Below, piece after piece: positions 7,080 through 14,334 of a stretch of DNA of 22,179 bases. Source of the DNA: an uncultured Lachnoclostridium sp. Its GTDB lineage: Bacteria; Bacillota; Clostridia; Lachnospirales; Lachnospiraceae. The notes beneath the pieces were generated by a model. It was given only the letters and a program-made list of their open reading frames with translations. It had not been told where the DNA came from and did not search any database. Location of the stretch: the NCBI GenBank assembly GCA_902464595.1, contig CABQJX010000035.1, positions 1 to 22,179 of the forward strand, in the 5' to 3' direction. The translations under genes and the position numbers were made by a program. Positions within the stretch are counted from its first letter, which is position 1. Every line of letters begins with the position of its first letter.

Positions 7080-9437
7080 ATGGCTGGTACAGAGAAGAAG
7101 ATGAAAAGGACGGAAGATAAAGCCACAGGAAAAACCGCTGTGAAGGAGGCAGATAAGGCAACGGGAAAAACAGCAGCAAAGACATCAGAAAAGACATCGG
7201 GGAAAACAGCAGTGAAGCTGTCAGAAAAGGCAACGGGAAAAATTGGGGGAAAGATGTCAGATAAGACAACAGAACAAGCGGCAGAAAAGATAGATTTTGG
7301 CGCAGATCCCAATAATTATGTCAATCGGGAGCTTAGCTGGCTGGAGTTTAACTATCGGGTGCTCAGTGAGGCCAGGGATAAGACCATTCCCCTCTTTGAC
7401 CGATTAAAATTCCTCAGCATCACGGCCTCCAATCTGGATGAATTTTACATGGTCCGCGTGGCTTCCCTGAAGGATATGGTCCATGCCAAATACACCAAAA
7501 AAGATATTGCAGGGCTGACGCCTCAGGAGCAGCTGGACCGGATCAGTGTTAAAACTCACGAATTAGTGGATATGCAGTATTCTACCTATAACCGTTCCCT
7601 GGTTCCTGCCCTAAAGCAGAATGGGCTGCGGATCATTACCGCCCATGAGGATATGACAAAGGAGGAGGCAGACTACACCGATCAATATTTTAAGGAAAAA
7701 GTGTATCCCGTCCTTACTCCCATGGCTGTGGATTCCTCCCGTCCTTTTCCATTGGTGCGCAACAAGACCTTGAACATTGCAGCCCTTCTGCGCAAGAAAA
7801 ACGGAGACGGGGAAGAACTGGAATTTGCTATGGTTCAGGTTCCTTCCGTTCTGCCAAGGATTGTGGAGCTTCCCAGGAAAACAGATGAGGACGGGCGGGA
7901 GCAGCGTTCCGTAATCCTTTTGGAGGAGATGATCGAGCGGAACATGCCCTCCCTGTTCCTCAATTACGATATTGTTGCCTCCCATCCCTTCCGTATTATG
8001 AGAAATGCAGATCTGACCATTGATGAGGAGGAGGCGGTGGATCTTCTGGAGGAGATCCAAAAGCAGCTGAAAAAACGCCAGTGGGGGGAGGCGATCCGCC
8101 TGGAGATCGAGGATAAGGTGGATAAACGCTTGTTAAAGCTTCTGCGCCGGGAGCTGGAGATCAGCAGCCAGGATATTTTTGAGATCAACGGCCCCCTGGA
8201 TCTGACCTTTTTAATGAAAATGTATGGCTTAGAGGGATTTGACCTTTTAAAGACGCCACGGTATACCCCGCAGCCGGTTCCGGCACTGATGAATGAGGAT
8301 GATATTTTTACGAATATCAGGAAGGGGGATATTCTCCTTCACCATCCATATCAAAGTTTTGATCCTGTAGTGGATTTTGTACGCCGCGCCGCCAGGGATC
8401 CAGAGGTTTTGGCTATCAAACAGACCTTGTACCGCGTCAGCGGCAATTCCCCCATCATTGCAGCTCTGGCAGAGGCGGCGGACAATGGCAAGCAGGTTTC
8501 TGTTTTGGTGGAGCTGAAAGCGCGGTTTGATGAGGAGAATAATATCAACTGGGCTAAGAAGCTGGAAAAGTCGGGCTGCCATGTGATTTATGGTCTGGTG
8601 GGCCTCAAGACCCACAGTAAGATCACTCTGGTCGTCCGTATGGAGGAGGACGGCATCCGCCGTTATGTCCATCTGGGAACAGGAAATTATAACGATTCCA
8701 CAGCGAAGCTTTATACGGACTGCGGTATCCTGACTTGTGATCCTCAGATCGGAGAGGATGCAACCGCTGTCTTTAACATGCTGTCCGGCTATTCGGAGCC
8801 TCTTGCATGGAATAAGCTGTCCGCAGCTCCTTTGTGGCTCCGTTCCCGGTTCCTGCGCATGATCCGCAGGGAGACAGAGCATGCCAGAGCGGGACGTCCC
8901 GGCCATATTATGGCAAAGATGAATTCCCTTTGTGACAAGGAGATCATCACAGCCCTCTATGAGGCCTCCGCCGCCGGAGTAAAGACAGAACTGGTAATCC
9001 GGGGTATCTGCTGTTTAAAAGCCGGGGTAAAAGGGCTTAGTGAACATATATCCGTTCGCTCCATTGTGGGAAATTTTCTGGAGCACAGCCGCATTTTTTA
9101 TTTCTTTAATGATGGGAGCCCGGAAGTATACATGGGAAGTGCGGACTGGATGCCAAGAAATCTGGACCGGCGTGTGGAGATCCTGTTCCCTGTGGAAGAC
9201 GAAAATCTGAAGGCCCAGGTCATCCATATCCTGGAGGTGGAGCTGGAAGACAACGTAAAGGCCCATATCTTACAGCCGGATGGAACCTATGAGAAGGAAG
9301 ACAAGCGCGGAAAGGTGCTGGTCAACTCCCAGGAGCAGTTCTGCCGGGAAGCCATCGCTATGGCAAAAGAGGCAGCAGGTGAGGAAGACCCGGTGCGCTC
9401 CCGGGTGTTTAAGCCGATAATGAGCAGCAGCGAATAA
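7080..9437 (+). CDS. ppk1: Polyphosphate kinase 1 with lysine-rich N-terminal repeat
   Basis: This enzyme polymerises the terminal phosphate of ATP into polyphosphate, reversibly. It has 785 residues from the ATG at 7080, which has AGGAGG at 7066-7071 with 8-base spacing. A GTG at 7074 overlapping the ppx stop is possible but too close to the ribosome site. After a repeat-rich lysine tail (residues 14-73) the standard family blocks appear: NRELSWLEFNYRVL, SNLDEFYMVRVASL, HHPYQSFDPVV, LVELKARFDEENNINWAKKLE and LGTGNYND. The phosphorylated histidine lies in LKTHSK (H512) and the second active-site histidine in EHSRIFYF (H669), equivalent to H435 and H592 of the E. coli enzyme. It is the second gene of the operon and ends at a strong terminator. 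Confidence 0.93.
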   Translation: MAGTEKKMKRTEDKATGKTAVKEADKATGKTAAKTSEKTSGKTAVKLSEKATGKIGGKMSDKTTEQAAEKIDFGADPNNYVNRELSWLEFNYRVLSEARDKTIPLFDRLKFLSITASNLDEFYMVRVASLKDMVHAKYTKKDIAGLTPQEQLDRISVKTHELVDMQYSTYNRSLVPALKQNGLRIITAHEDMTKEEADYTDQYFKEKVYPVLTPMAVDSSRPFPLVRNKTLNIAALLRKKNGDGEELEFAMVQVPSVLPRIVELPRKTDEDGREQRSVILLEEMIERNMPSLFLNYDIVASHPFRIMRNADLTIDEEEAVDLLEEIQKQLKKRQWGEAIRLEIEDKVDKRLLKLLRRELEISSQDIFEINGPLDLTFLMKMYGLEGFDLLKTPRYTPQPVPALMNEDDIFTNIRKGDILLHHPYQSFDPVVDFVRRAARDPEVLAIKQTLYRVSGNSPIIAALAEAADNGKQVSVLVELKARFDEENNINWAKKLEKSGCHVIYGLVGLKTHSKITLVVRMEEDGIRRYVHLGTGNYNDSTAKLYTDCGILTCDPQIGEDATAVFNMLSGYSEPLAWNKLSAAPLWLRSRFLRMIRRETEHARAGRPGHIMAKMNSLCDKEIITALYEASAAGVKTELVIRGICCLKAGVKGLSEHISVRSIVGNFLEHSRIFYFFNDGSPEVYMGSADWMPRNLDRRVEILFPVEDENLKAQVIHILEVELEDNVKAHILQPDGTYEKEDKRGKVLVNSQEQFCREAIAMAKEAAGEEDPVRSRVFKPIMSSSE
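7119..7298 (+). repeat. 36-bp (12-residue) degenerate tandem repeat inside ppk1
   Basis: Five consecutive 12-codon units begin at 7119, 7155, 7191, 7227 and 7263. The protein units read KATGKTAVKEAD, KATGKTAAKTSE, KTSGKTAVKLSE, KATGKIGGKMSD and KTTEQAAEKIDF. Lysines recur at unit positions 1, 5 and 9 in the first four units. The resulting segment is highly basic, rich in Ala, Thr and Ser, and probably disordered, somewhat like histone H1-type tails. The last unit decays into the folded domain. Confidence 0.85.
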
Positions 9438-9470
9438 TGGTTATCTGAATTGATACATGAAAAAGGATGA

Positions 9471-9526
9471 AAAAAGAGGATCCCCTGCAGTTAGATATAG
9501 GACGGCTGAAGGGGAATCCTCTTTTT
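9471..9526. terminator. Bidirectional terminator between ppk1 and the permease gene
   Basis: The left arm (9471-9486, AAAAAGAGGATCCCCT) pairs with the right arm (9510-9526, AGGGGAATCCTCTTTTT) with a single bulged base. A-runs on one side and T-runs on the other make it work in both directions. It lies between two convergent genes. The rest of 9438-9613 shows no gene. Confidence 0.9.
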
Positions 9527-9613
9527 CATATGTTTCATGATTTTCAGATTTTTGAAATATAAAAGATGGACCGCCTGAATGCACTGTCACGCAGTGATTC
9601 TGTCGGCTGCCTT

Positions 9614-10957
9614 TTAATGAACAAAAATCATAGATAAGATAAACACTACGATAATTGTTACAAGACCCATTACACCAGTCATACCAGTCTGGCATTTGTA
9701 TGCATCCTTTGTATCCATGTCAGAGAACTGGGAAACTACCCAGAAGTAGGAGTCATTGGCATGGGATACTGTCATGGAGCCTGCTCCGATGGCCATGATC
9801 ACAAGAACCTTTGCCAGAGGAGAGGTAAATCCCAGAGCTGGCATCATGGGAGCGATCATAGCAGATGTGGTGATCATAGCTACGGTGGAAGCACCCATGG
9901 CTGTCTTTAACAGGGCAGCGATGATAAATGGAAGGAATACACCTACGCCAAGGCCTAACAGGGAGGCGCTCAATGCGTCTGCAATCGGAAGCTTCTGAAG
10001 GATCGCACCAAAGGAACCGCCTGCACCGGTAATAGCTAAAATACCAGCGGAGTTGGTAACTCCTTCTGTGATCCAGGATAACGTGTTCTTTTTCTCAGAA
10101 GCAGGAACCAGGGTCATGGCTAAGAATACGCCTAAAATAAGGGCGATCACTGGGTTTCCGATAAAGGAGAAGAACATTTTTACAGCGCCGTCTCCAAATG
10201 GTGCGCTCGGGAAATCACCAACGGATTTCAGTGCAATGAGGATAATAGGAAGCAGGATCGGAGAGAAGCTGTGAAGTGCTCCCGGAAGCTTTCCGTATTT
10301 CTGCAGAAGCTCATCTACCGTGTACTCAGGATTGGCAGGAATATCGATCTTGCTGGAAACCTTCTTTGCATAGAGCAGTGCAGACAGTGTTGCAGGAATA
10401 GAGATTAAAAGTCCAACTAAGATAGTCAGTCCCAGATCAGCCTCCAATGTTCCAGCCATGGCGATGGGGCCGGGAGTAGGAGGAACCAGACAGTGGGTAG
10501 CGTAAAGGCCGCCGGACAGAGCGGTAGCCATGACTGCCAGGGAAATATTGCTCTGGCTTGCCAATGCTCTGGAAATAGGGCTTAAAATAACGAAGCCGGA
10601 ATCACAGAATACAGGGATACCCGTAACGTAGCCAGTGATAGTCATGGTGAGCACGCTGTTTTTCTTGCCCACGATCTTTAAAATTGTGTTGGCCATCGTC
10701 AGGGCAGCTCCTGTTTTTTCCAGGATCGTGCCGATGATGGTTCCGGCCAGGATTACAATACCGATGCTGGCCAAAATGTTTCCGAATCCGTTTTTTACAG
10801 TGGTGATCACTTCCTCGGTGGGGATGCCGCATACCAGACCTACGGCAATGGCCACAACGGTCATGACGATAAAGGGATGCTGATGGAACTTAGAAATAGC
10901 GATGACCATACAGATCACAGCTGCAAAGATTACTGCAAATATAAATAGTCCTGACAT
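9614..10957 (-). CDS. GntP-family proton symporter (gluconate/glycerate-type)
   Basis: This 447-residue protein with about 12 membrane segments belongs to the GntP family, which imports gluconate, glycerate, D-serine or related hydroxy acids with protons. Family hallmarks are GIPVFCDSGFVIL (113-125), HCLVPPTPGPIA (155-166) and the C-terminal SHANDSYFWVVSQF. The length is typical. TAAGGAGG is well placed before the start. It is the last gene of the reverse operon and starts 11 bases after the CdaR-type regulator gene ends. A sugar-diacid-type regulator next door favours glycerate, gluconate or a similar acid as substrate, but no catabolic kinase or dehydratase is in the window, so the exact substrate is open. 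Confidence 0.85.
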   Translation of the reverse strand: MSGLFIFAVIFAAVICMVIAISKFHQHPFIVMTVVAIAVGLVCGIPTEEVITTVKNGFGNILASIGIVILAGTIIGTILEKTGAALTMANTILKIVGKKNSVLTMTITGYVTGIPVFCDSGFVILSPISRALASQSNISLAVMATALSGGLYATHCLVPPTPGPIAMAGTLEADLGLTILVGLLISIPATLSALLYAKKVSSKIDIPANPEYTVDELLQKYGKLPGALHSFSPILLPIILIALKSVGDFPSAPFGDGAVKMFFSFIGNPVIALILGVFLAMTLVPASEKKNTLSWITEGVTNSAGILAITGAGGSFGAILQKLPIADALSASLLGLGVGVFLPFIIAALLKTAMGASTVAMITTSAMIAPMMPALGFTSPLAKVLVIMAIGAGSMTVSHANDSYFWVVSQFSDMDTKDAYKCQTGMTGVMGLVTIIVVFILSMIFVH

Positions 10958-10968
10958 AATAATCCTCC

Positions 10969-12117
10969 TTATAGGATATGTTTAACCGGATGAAAGATCA
11001 GGATCATCCGAATCAGATATTCACGGGTGAACGGATCCTCCTCCTCCAGATCCAGAAGGGAAAAGAGACGTTTCATCCGATAGAGAAGTGTATTTTTGTG
11101 GAGATGAAGCCGTTCTGCCGCCCGGTGTACGCTTCCTTTCTCCTCATAATAGGTTTGGGCAGTTACAAGCAGGATCTCAGCCTGCTGGGGTTCCTGATCC
11201 TGAAGCAGCTTTTGATACAGAATCCTGGCATACCGCTCCCCGCCGTGAAGAAATGATTTGTAGACGAGAAAACGGATCCGTGTGGATTGGTCGGATAAGT
11301 CGGAAATACGTTCTCCCTCCATGGAATTTAAAGCGTTTACTTCTCCCATGGCAGAGGGAAGATCCTCCAGCTTTTCACAGGGGTCGCTGATTGCCGCCTG
11401 CAGGGCTTTGTCCTCCTTTAAAGCCTTTAAAAGGCGGGAGAGGGAATTGTCTGTCCGACCCTTTTCAGGCAGACTGTGCAGGATGACGCAGCTGTTGTTC
11501 CAGATACCAAATACATCTTTTAAGGGACGAAGGCTTCGCTCCAGTACCAGACGGTGGATCAGCTGGGAATAGCGGTTAATGTGGGCCGTATTTTCTGCGT
11601 CAGGCCGGTGTTCAATGCGGATCACTTTTACCGGGAAGGTGAGGGTTACCGGCAGCACAGCGGACAGCTGGGAAATGGTTTCGATCTGGCTTCTGTCGCC
11701 TGAAAGGAGAAGATGGAGCAGCCGATTTCTCAGTTCCGATTCCACAGTCTGTTTCCGGGCCATGGCCTGCTGGGCAAAATGCTGTGCTACATACACGCTT
11801 AACAGATTGGCAACATTGAGCATCTGCTCCTCACATCCAAAGATTCCTACCACACCAATGATCTCATCATCCAGAAAAATAGGCATGTTATACCCTTCTT
11901 TGGCTCCCGGATACCGGTCGATGTCTTTCTTTTCGATGAGAACTGGCTTTCCGGTGGCGATCACCTCCGCGGCTCCCTGGTGAAAGGAACCGATACGATC
12001 CTTCTCAGTAGAAGCGATAATGATCCCCTGGCGGTTCATGATATTTAGGATACGCCCTCCCACCAGGGGAGAAGTGGCTTCCACAAAGGCCTGGGCCATA
12101 GCGGCAAATTCCAGCAT
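10969..12117 (-). CDS. CdaR-family (sugar diacid) transcriptional regulator
   Basis: This encodes 382 residues. The N-terminal ~135 residues form a putative diacid-recognition sensor domain (AFVEATSPLVGGRILNIMN, with GYNMPIFLDDEIIGVVGIFG further on). The C-terminal end has a PucR/CdaR-type helix-turn-helix, SVHRAAERLHLHKNTLLYRMKRL (about 329-351), and is followed by the short tail typical of the family. In E. coli, CdaR activates glucarate, galactarate and glycerate uptake and degradation. Here the regulator lies between a hydrolase and a GntP-type permease on the same transcript and probably controls its own operon in response to the imported acid. AGGAGGAGA precedes the ATG at 12117-12115. 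The family is clear and the ligand is not. Confidence 0.82.
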   Translation of the reverse strand: MLEFAAMAQAFVEATSPLVGGRILNIMNRQGIIIASTEKDRIGSFHQGAAEVIATGKPVLIEKKDIDRYPGAKEGYNMPIFLDDEIIGVVGIFGCEEQMLNVANLLSVYVAQHFAQQAMARKQTVESELRNRLLHLLLSGDRSQIETISQLSAVLPVTLTFPVKVIRIEHRPDAENTAHINRYSQLIHRLVLERSLRPLKDVFGIWNNSCVILHSLPEKGRTDNSLSRLLKALKEDKALQAAISDPCEKLEDLPSAMGEVNALNSMEGERISDLSDQSTRIRFLVYKSFLHGGERYARILYQKLLQDQEPQQAEILLVTAQTYYEEKGSVHRAAERLHLHKNTLLYRMKRLFSLLDLEEEDPFTREYLIRMILIFHPVKHIL

Positions 12118-12141
12118 AAAAGTCTCCTCCTGCTTATGTTT

Positions 12142-12972
12142 TTACAGGAACAGGCAATCTCCTGCGCCCAGATATACGGTGTTGAGCTCTGAGTTTTCTG
12201 CCATCATTTCCCGGAGAAGATTTCCGGAGCAGTGATTGAAGGCCAAAAGTCCGATTCCCATTTCCTTCATGGCATGCAGTGTCATGTGGATCCGGTCCCG
12301 ATCTGCCTCTACCAAGTGGGTTCCTCCGGCTACTGCCCGTATGGGCTGGGAAAAATGCTGCTTTACCCGGTTTAAGATGTTCAGGATTCCTGGGTGGCTG
12401 CATCCAACGATGACAACCAATTCCCCTTTTTCCTCTACTACCAGGCAGATCTCGTCTTCAAAATGATCCGGGATCCAATCCTCCCCTTCCCTGAGGACAA
12501 AGCGCTCCGGTATGGTTTCAAATGGGTGGGTTCTTGGGAAGCCTCCCACAGCCCAGCAGTGGTCAGACAGAGGAAGGATATCCTTGCAGACAGAATGGGT
12601 GATCCCATTTTCCCTCAGAAAAGCAGGGTCAAAACCATTTCCAAGGTAGGTGGCCTTTGGACCATTTTTGGCGTACTTTTCATGGAAAAAGCCTTTGCCG
12701 GTTATGAGCGGACAGCAGAGCCCCTCTCTTACAAAGTGAGGATAGCCGGCAGCATGGTCGTAATGGCCGTGGCTGCCCACTGCAAAATCCACCTTCTCCA
12801 GCCGGATGCCAAGGCGCTTTGCATTGTCCAGGGCATGGATGCCGGAGCCAAAATCGAAGAGAATGCGTGTATCCTCTGTCTCAATATAAAAGGATAATCC
12901 ATGCTCTGCTTTCATGGCTTTTTGTTCGCCAGCCACATTGTCCATAACAGTTACAAGTTTGATGATACTCAC
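12142..12972 (-). CDS. Metallo-beta-lactamase-fold hydrolase (COG1237-like)
   Basis: This encodes about 276 residues. The zinc-binding motif HGHYDH lies at 68-73; further metal-ligand candidates are H193 (GCSHPG), H219 (GGTHL) and H247 (NHCSG). The GCSHPG/GGTH pattern matches the group annotated as dihydropterin-type phosphate synthase relatives in Clostridia and archaea, whose real substrates are mostly unknown. It is the first gene of the reverse operon, 24 bases ahead of the regulator, so it may act on the permease's substrate or a lactone of it. The start is uncertain: the GTG at 12972-12970 lies inside the ribosome site AGGAGG (12977-12972), the next ATG (12945) is too far away, and an ATC at 12966 or 12963 would have ideal spacing. 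Confidence 0.75.
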   Translation of the reverse strand: MSIIKLVTVMDNVAGEQKAMKAEHGLSFYIETEDTRILFDFGSGIHALDNAKRLGIRLEKVDFAVGSHGHYDHAAGYPHFVREGLCCPLITGKGFFHEKYAKNGPKATYLGNGFDPAFLRENGITHSVCKDILPLSDHCWAVGGFPRTHPFETIPERFVLREGEDWIPDHFEDEICLVVEEKGELVVIVGCSHPGILNILNRVKQHFSQPIRAVAGGTHLVEADRDRIHMTLHAMKEMGIGLLAFNHCSGNLLREMMAENSELNTVYLGAGDCLFL

Positions 12973-13022
12973 CTCCTAGTGGACTTATGAGTTTATATAA
13001 TTTTAATAAACTTAATAAAATG

Positions 13023-13050
13023 ATTATACCATAAAAATTTCCAATTGGAA
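13023..13050 (-). promoter_or_regulatory. Promoter and palindromic operator of the reverse operon
   Basis: On the reverse strand a perfect TATAAT (13028-13023) lies about 50 bases before the hydrolase gene. The -35 region is poor. A perfect 12-bp palindrome, TTCCAATTGGAA (13039-13050), sits between the expected -35 and -10 boxes and is a good candidate for a regulator site, possibly that of the CdaR-type protein encoded in the operon. Confidence 0.45.
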
Positions 13051-13117
13051 TTGTGACAGAACACAAATATTTGCAAAATAATCTATAGAACAGCACTTTT
13101 ATAGTTGAAGTGCATAA

Positions 13118-13214
13118 AAAACAAGAAGCGGGCTTACGAGCCCTATACCCAACAGCCCAAATCCATCCTTCTGCAAGCAAGCTTGCGTCGGCTGTCTGCG
13201 AGTTATTGGGTGCA
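13118..13214. repeat. Repeat copy A (truncated) of an intergenic palindromic element
   Basis: Bases 13118-13197 are identical, over 80 bp, to 13254-13333. After a seven-base divergent stretch the match resumes for 10 bp (13205-13214 against 13341-13350). Copy A has the internal hairpins of copy B but lacks both terminal inverted repeats. It joins copy B head to tail. Confidence 0.9.
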
Positions 13215-13215
13215 A

Positions 13216-13360
13216 AAGGGAGCCATGCAATCTTCTTGTTTTCAAAGGGCGTGAAAACAAGAAGCGGGCTTACGAGCCCTATACCCAACAGCCCAAATCC
13301 ATCCTTCTGCAAGCAAGCTTGCGTCGGCTGTCTATGGGCTATTGGGTGCATGGCTCCCTT
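13216..13360. repeat. 145-bp element with 14-bp terminal inverted repeats (copy B)
   Basis: The ends are perfect complements: AAGGGAGCCATGCA (13216-13229) and TGCATGGCTCCCTT (13347-13360). Inside are a 12-bp hairpin (13232-13243 with 13253-13264), a 5-bp hairpin with TACG loop (13266-13279) and a nested series: ACCCAA 13283-13288 with TTGGGT 13342-13347, CAGCC 13289-13293 with GGCTG 13326-13330, and GCAAG 13309-13313 with CTTGC 13318-13322. Nearly the whole element can fold. It carries no transposase. It looks like a small non-autonomous mobile repeat (MITE or REP-like) or a structured RNA. Reading frames through it are repeat-driven and probably not coding. Confidence 0.75.
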
Positions 13361-13415
13361 AATTTTAAATATTCCAGTATTTTTCAGGAAAAAGTAAGGA
13401 AAAGGGTGATATATT

Positions 13416-13610
13416 ATGTTAGAATGTAAGAAGTATACTTGTGTTCCCGTATTTTGCAGTTTTCCTTCCGATTCCGGTTTCCAGGCTTCGGTTTCCAGCT
13501 GTAAGAGGGTGCGAATAGCCTTTAAACAGCTTCTAAACCGCCTCCAAAGTCCCCTGTCGGACTGGATCGAAAGTTTTGACCGGAAAATACGGCAGCTCAA
13601 GGAAGTATAA
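13416..13610 (+). CDS. Possible small ORF upstream of the response regulator
   Basis: This is a 64-codon frame with AAGGG (13402-13406) nine bases before the ATG. It ends just before the ribosome site of the response regulator gene, so it could be translated and coupled to that gene. The product begins with a cysteine-containing stretch and ends in a basic, helix-like tail (DWIESFDRKIRQLKEV). I recognise no family. The last ~40 bases resemble a sequence at 21163-21203, where the equivalent frame is interrupted by a stop, so this may be untranslated leader sequence. Confidence 0.3.
   Translation: MLECKKYTCVPVFCSFPSDSGFQASVSSCKRVRIAFKQLLNRLQSPLSDWIESFDRKIRQLKEV
13561..13601 (+). repeat. 41-bp motif, copy 1 (before the response regulator gene)
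   Basis: Compared without gaps to 21163-21203, 34 of 41 positions match, including the 16-base core GTTTTGACCGGAAAAT (13573-13588). It ends 28 bases before the start codon of the response regulator gene. It could be a shared regulatory site, part of a small coding tail, or a dispersed repeat. Confidence 0.6.
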
Positions 13611-13629
13611 CGTAGGAGGAGGGGACAGA

Positions 13630-14334
13630 ATGTCCGATATTAATATTCTTGTAGTGGATGACGAAAAAGAAATCGCTGATCTGATCGAGATTTATCTGGT
13701 GAGCGATGGTTATAAAGTGTTTAAGGCAGAAAATGCGGCAAAGGGCCTGGAGATCCTCGCCAGAGAGGAAGTACACCTGGTTCTTTTGGATATTATGATG
13801 CCTGGAATGAACGGACTTGAGATGTGCAAGAAAATACGTGAGACGAATAATATCCCTATCATTATGCTCAGTGCTAAGTCTACGGATCTGGATAAGATAT
13901 TGGGCCTGGGCACAGGGGCAGATGATTATGTGGTAAAACCCTTTAACCCTCTTGAACTCACAGCTAGGGTAAAGTCCCAGCTGCGCCGATATACGCAGCT
14001 GAACCCAAACAGCGCAGCCAGGGAGCGGGCTAACAACGAGATAACGATCAAGAGCCTGACGATCAATAAAGATAACCACAAAGTGATCGTAGACGGGGAG
14101 GAGATCAAGCTTACTCCGATTGAATTTGACATTCTTTATCTGCTGGCCTCTAATCCGGGAAAGGTGTTCAGTACCGATGAGATTTTTGAACGGGTGTGGA
14201 ACGAGAAGGTATACGAGGCCAACAATACCGTTATGGTACATATCAGACGTCTGAGAGGAAAAATGAAAGAGGACACCAGACAAAATAAGATCATCACCAC
14301 AGTATGGGGAGTAGGCTATAAAATTGAAAAGTGA
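13630..14334 (+). CDS. OmpR/VanR-like response regulator
   Basis: This encodes 234 residues. The receiver domain (about 1-120) has the acidic pair D10-D11, the phospho-acceptor D54 (LLDIMMPG), S81 and K103. The C-terminal winged helix (about 136-233) contains LTPIEFDILYLLASNPGKVF and VMVHIRRLRGKM, typical of OmpR/PhoB-type DNA-binding domains. The start was set at 13630 because AGGAGGAGG lies at 13614-13622. The sensor kinase gene overlaps the 3' end. Sequence style resembles VanR-type regulators, but no glycopeptide-resistance genes are present, so the target is more likely the ABC genes downstream. Confidence 0.92.
   Translation: MSDINILVVDDEKEIADLIEIYLVSDGYKVFKAENAAKGLEILAREEVHLVLLDIMMPGMNGLEMCKKIRETNNIPIIMLSAKSTDLDKILGLGTGADDYVVKPFNPLELTARVKSQLRRYTQLNPNSAARERANNEITIKSLTINKDNHKVIVDGEEIKLTPIEFDILYLLASNPGKVFSTDEIFERVWNEKVYEANNTVMVHIRRLRGKMKEDTRQNKIITTVWGVGYKIEK

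Noticed and set aside
8247..8906. Reverse-strand open frame (219 codons) opposite ppk1
   Set aside because: The forward frame encodes highly conserved PPK1 blocks including the catalytic histidine; the reverse product resembles no protein.
13118..13360. CRISPR array
   Set aside because: There are only two long, hairpin-rich repeats with one interval and no cas genes.
13110..13397. Forward 95-codon frame through the repeat region
   Set aside because: It consists almost wholly of the repeat element, read in two different frames in the two copies, with no good ribosome site.
12881..13600. Reverse-strand open frame (239 codons) across the repeat region
   Set aside because: It runs through both repeat copies and into the hydrolase gene out of frame; the protein-like look comes from the duplicated repeat.
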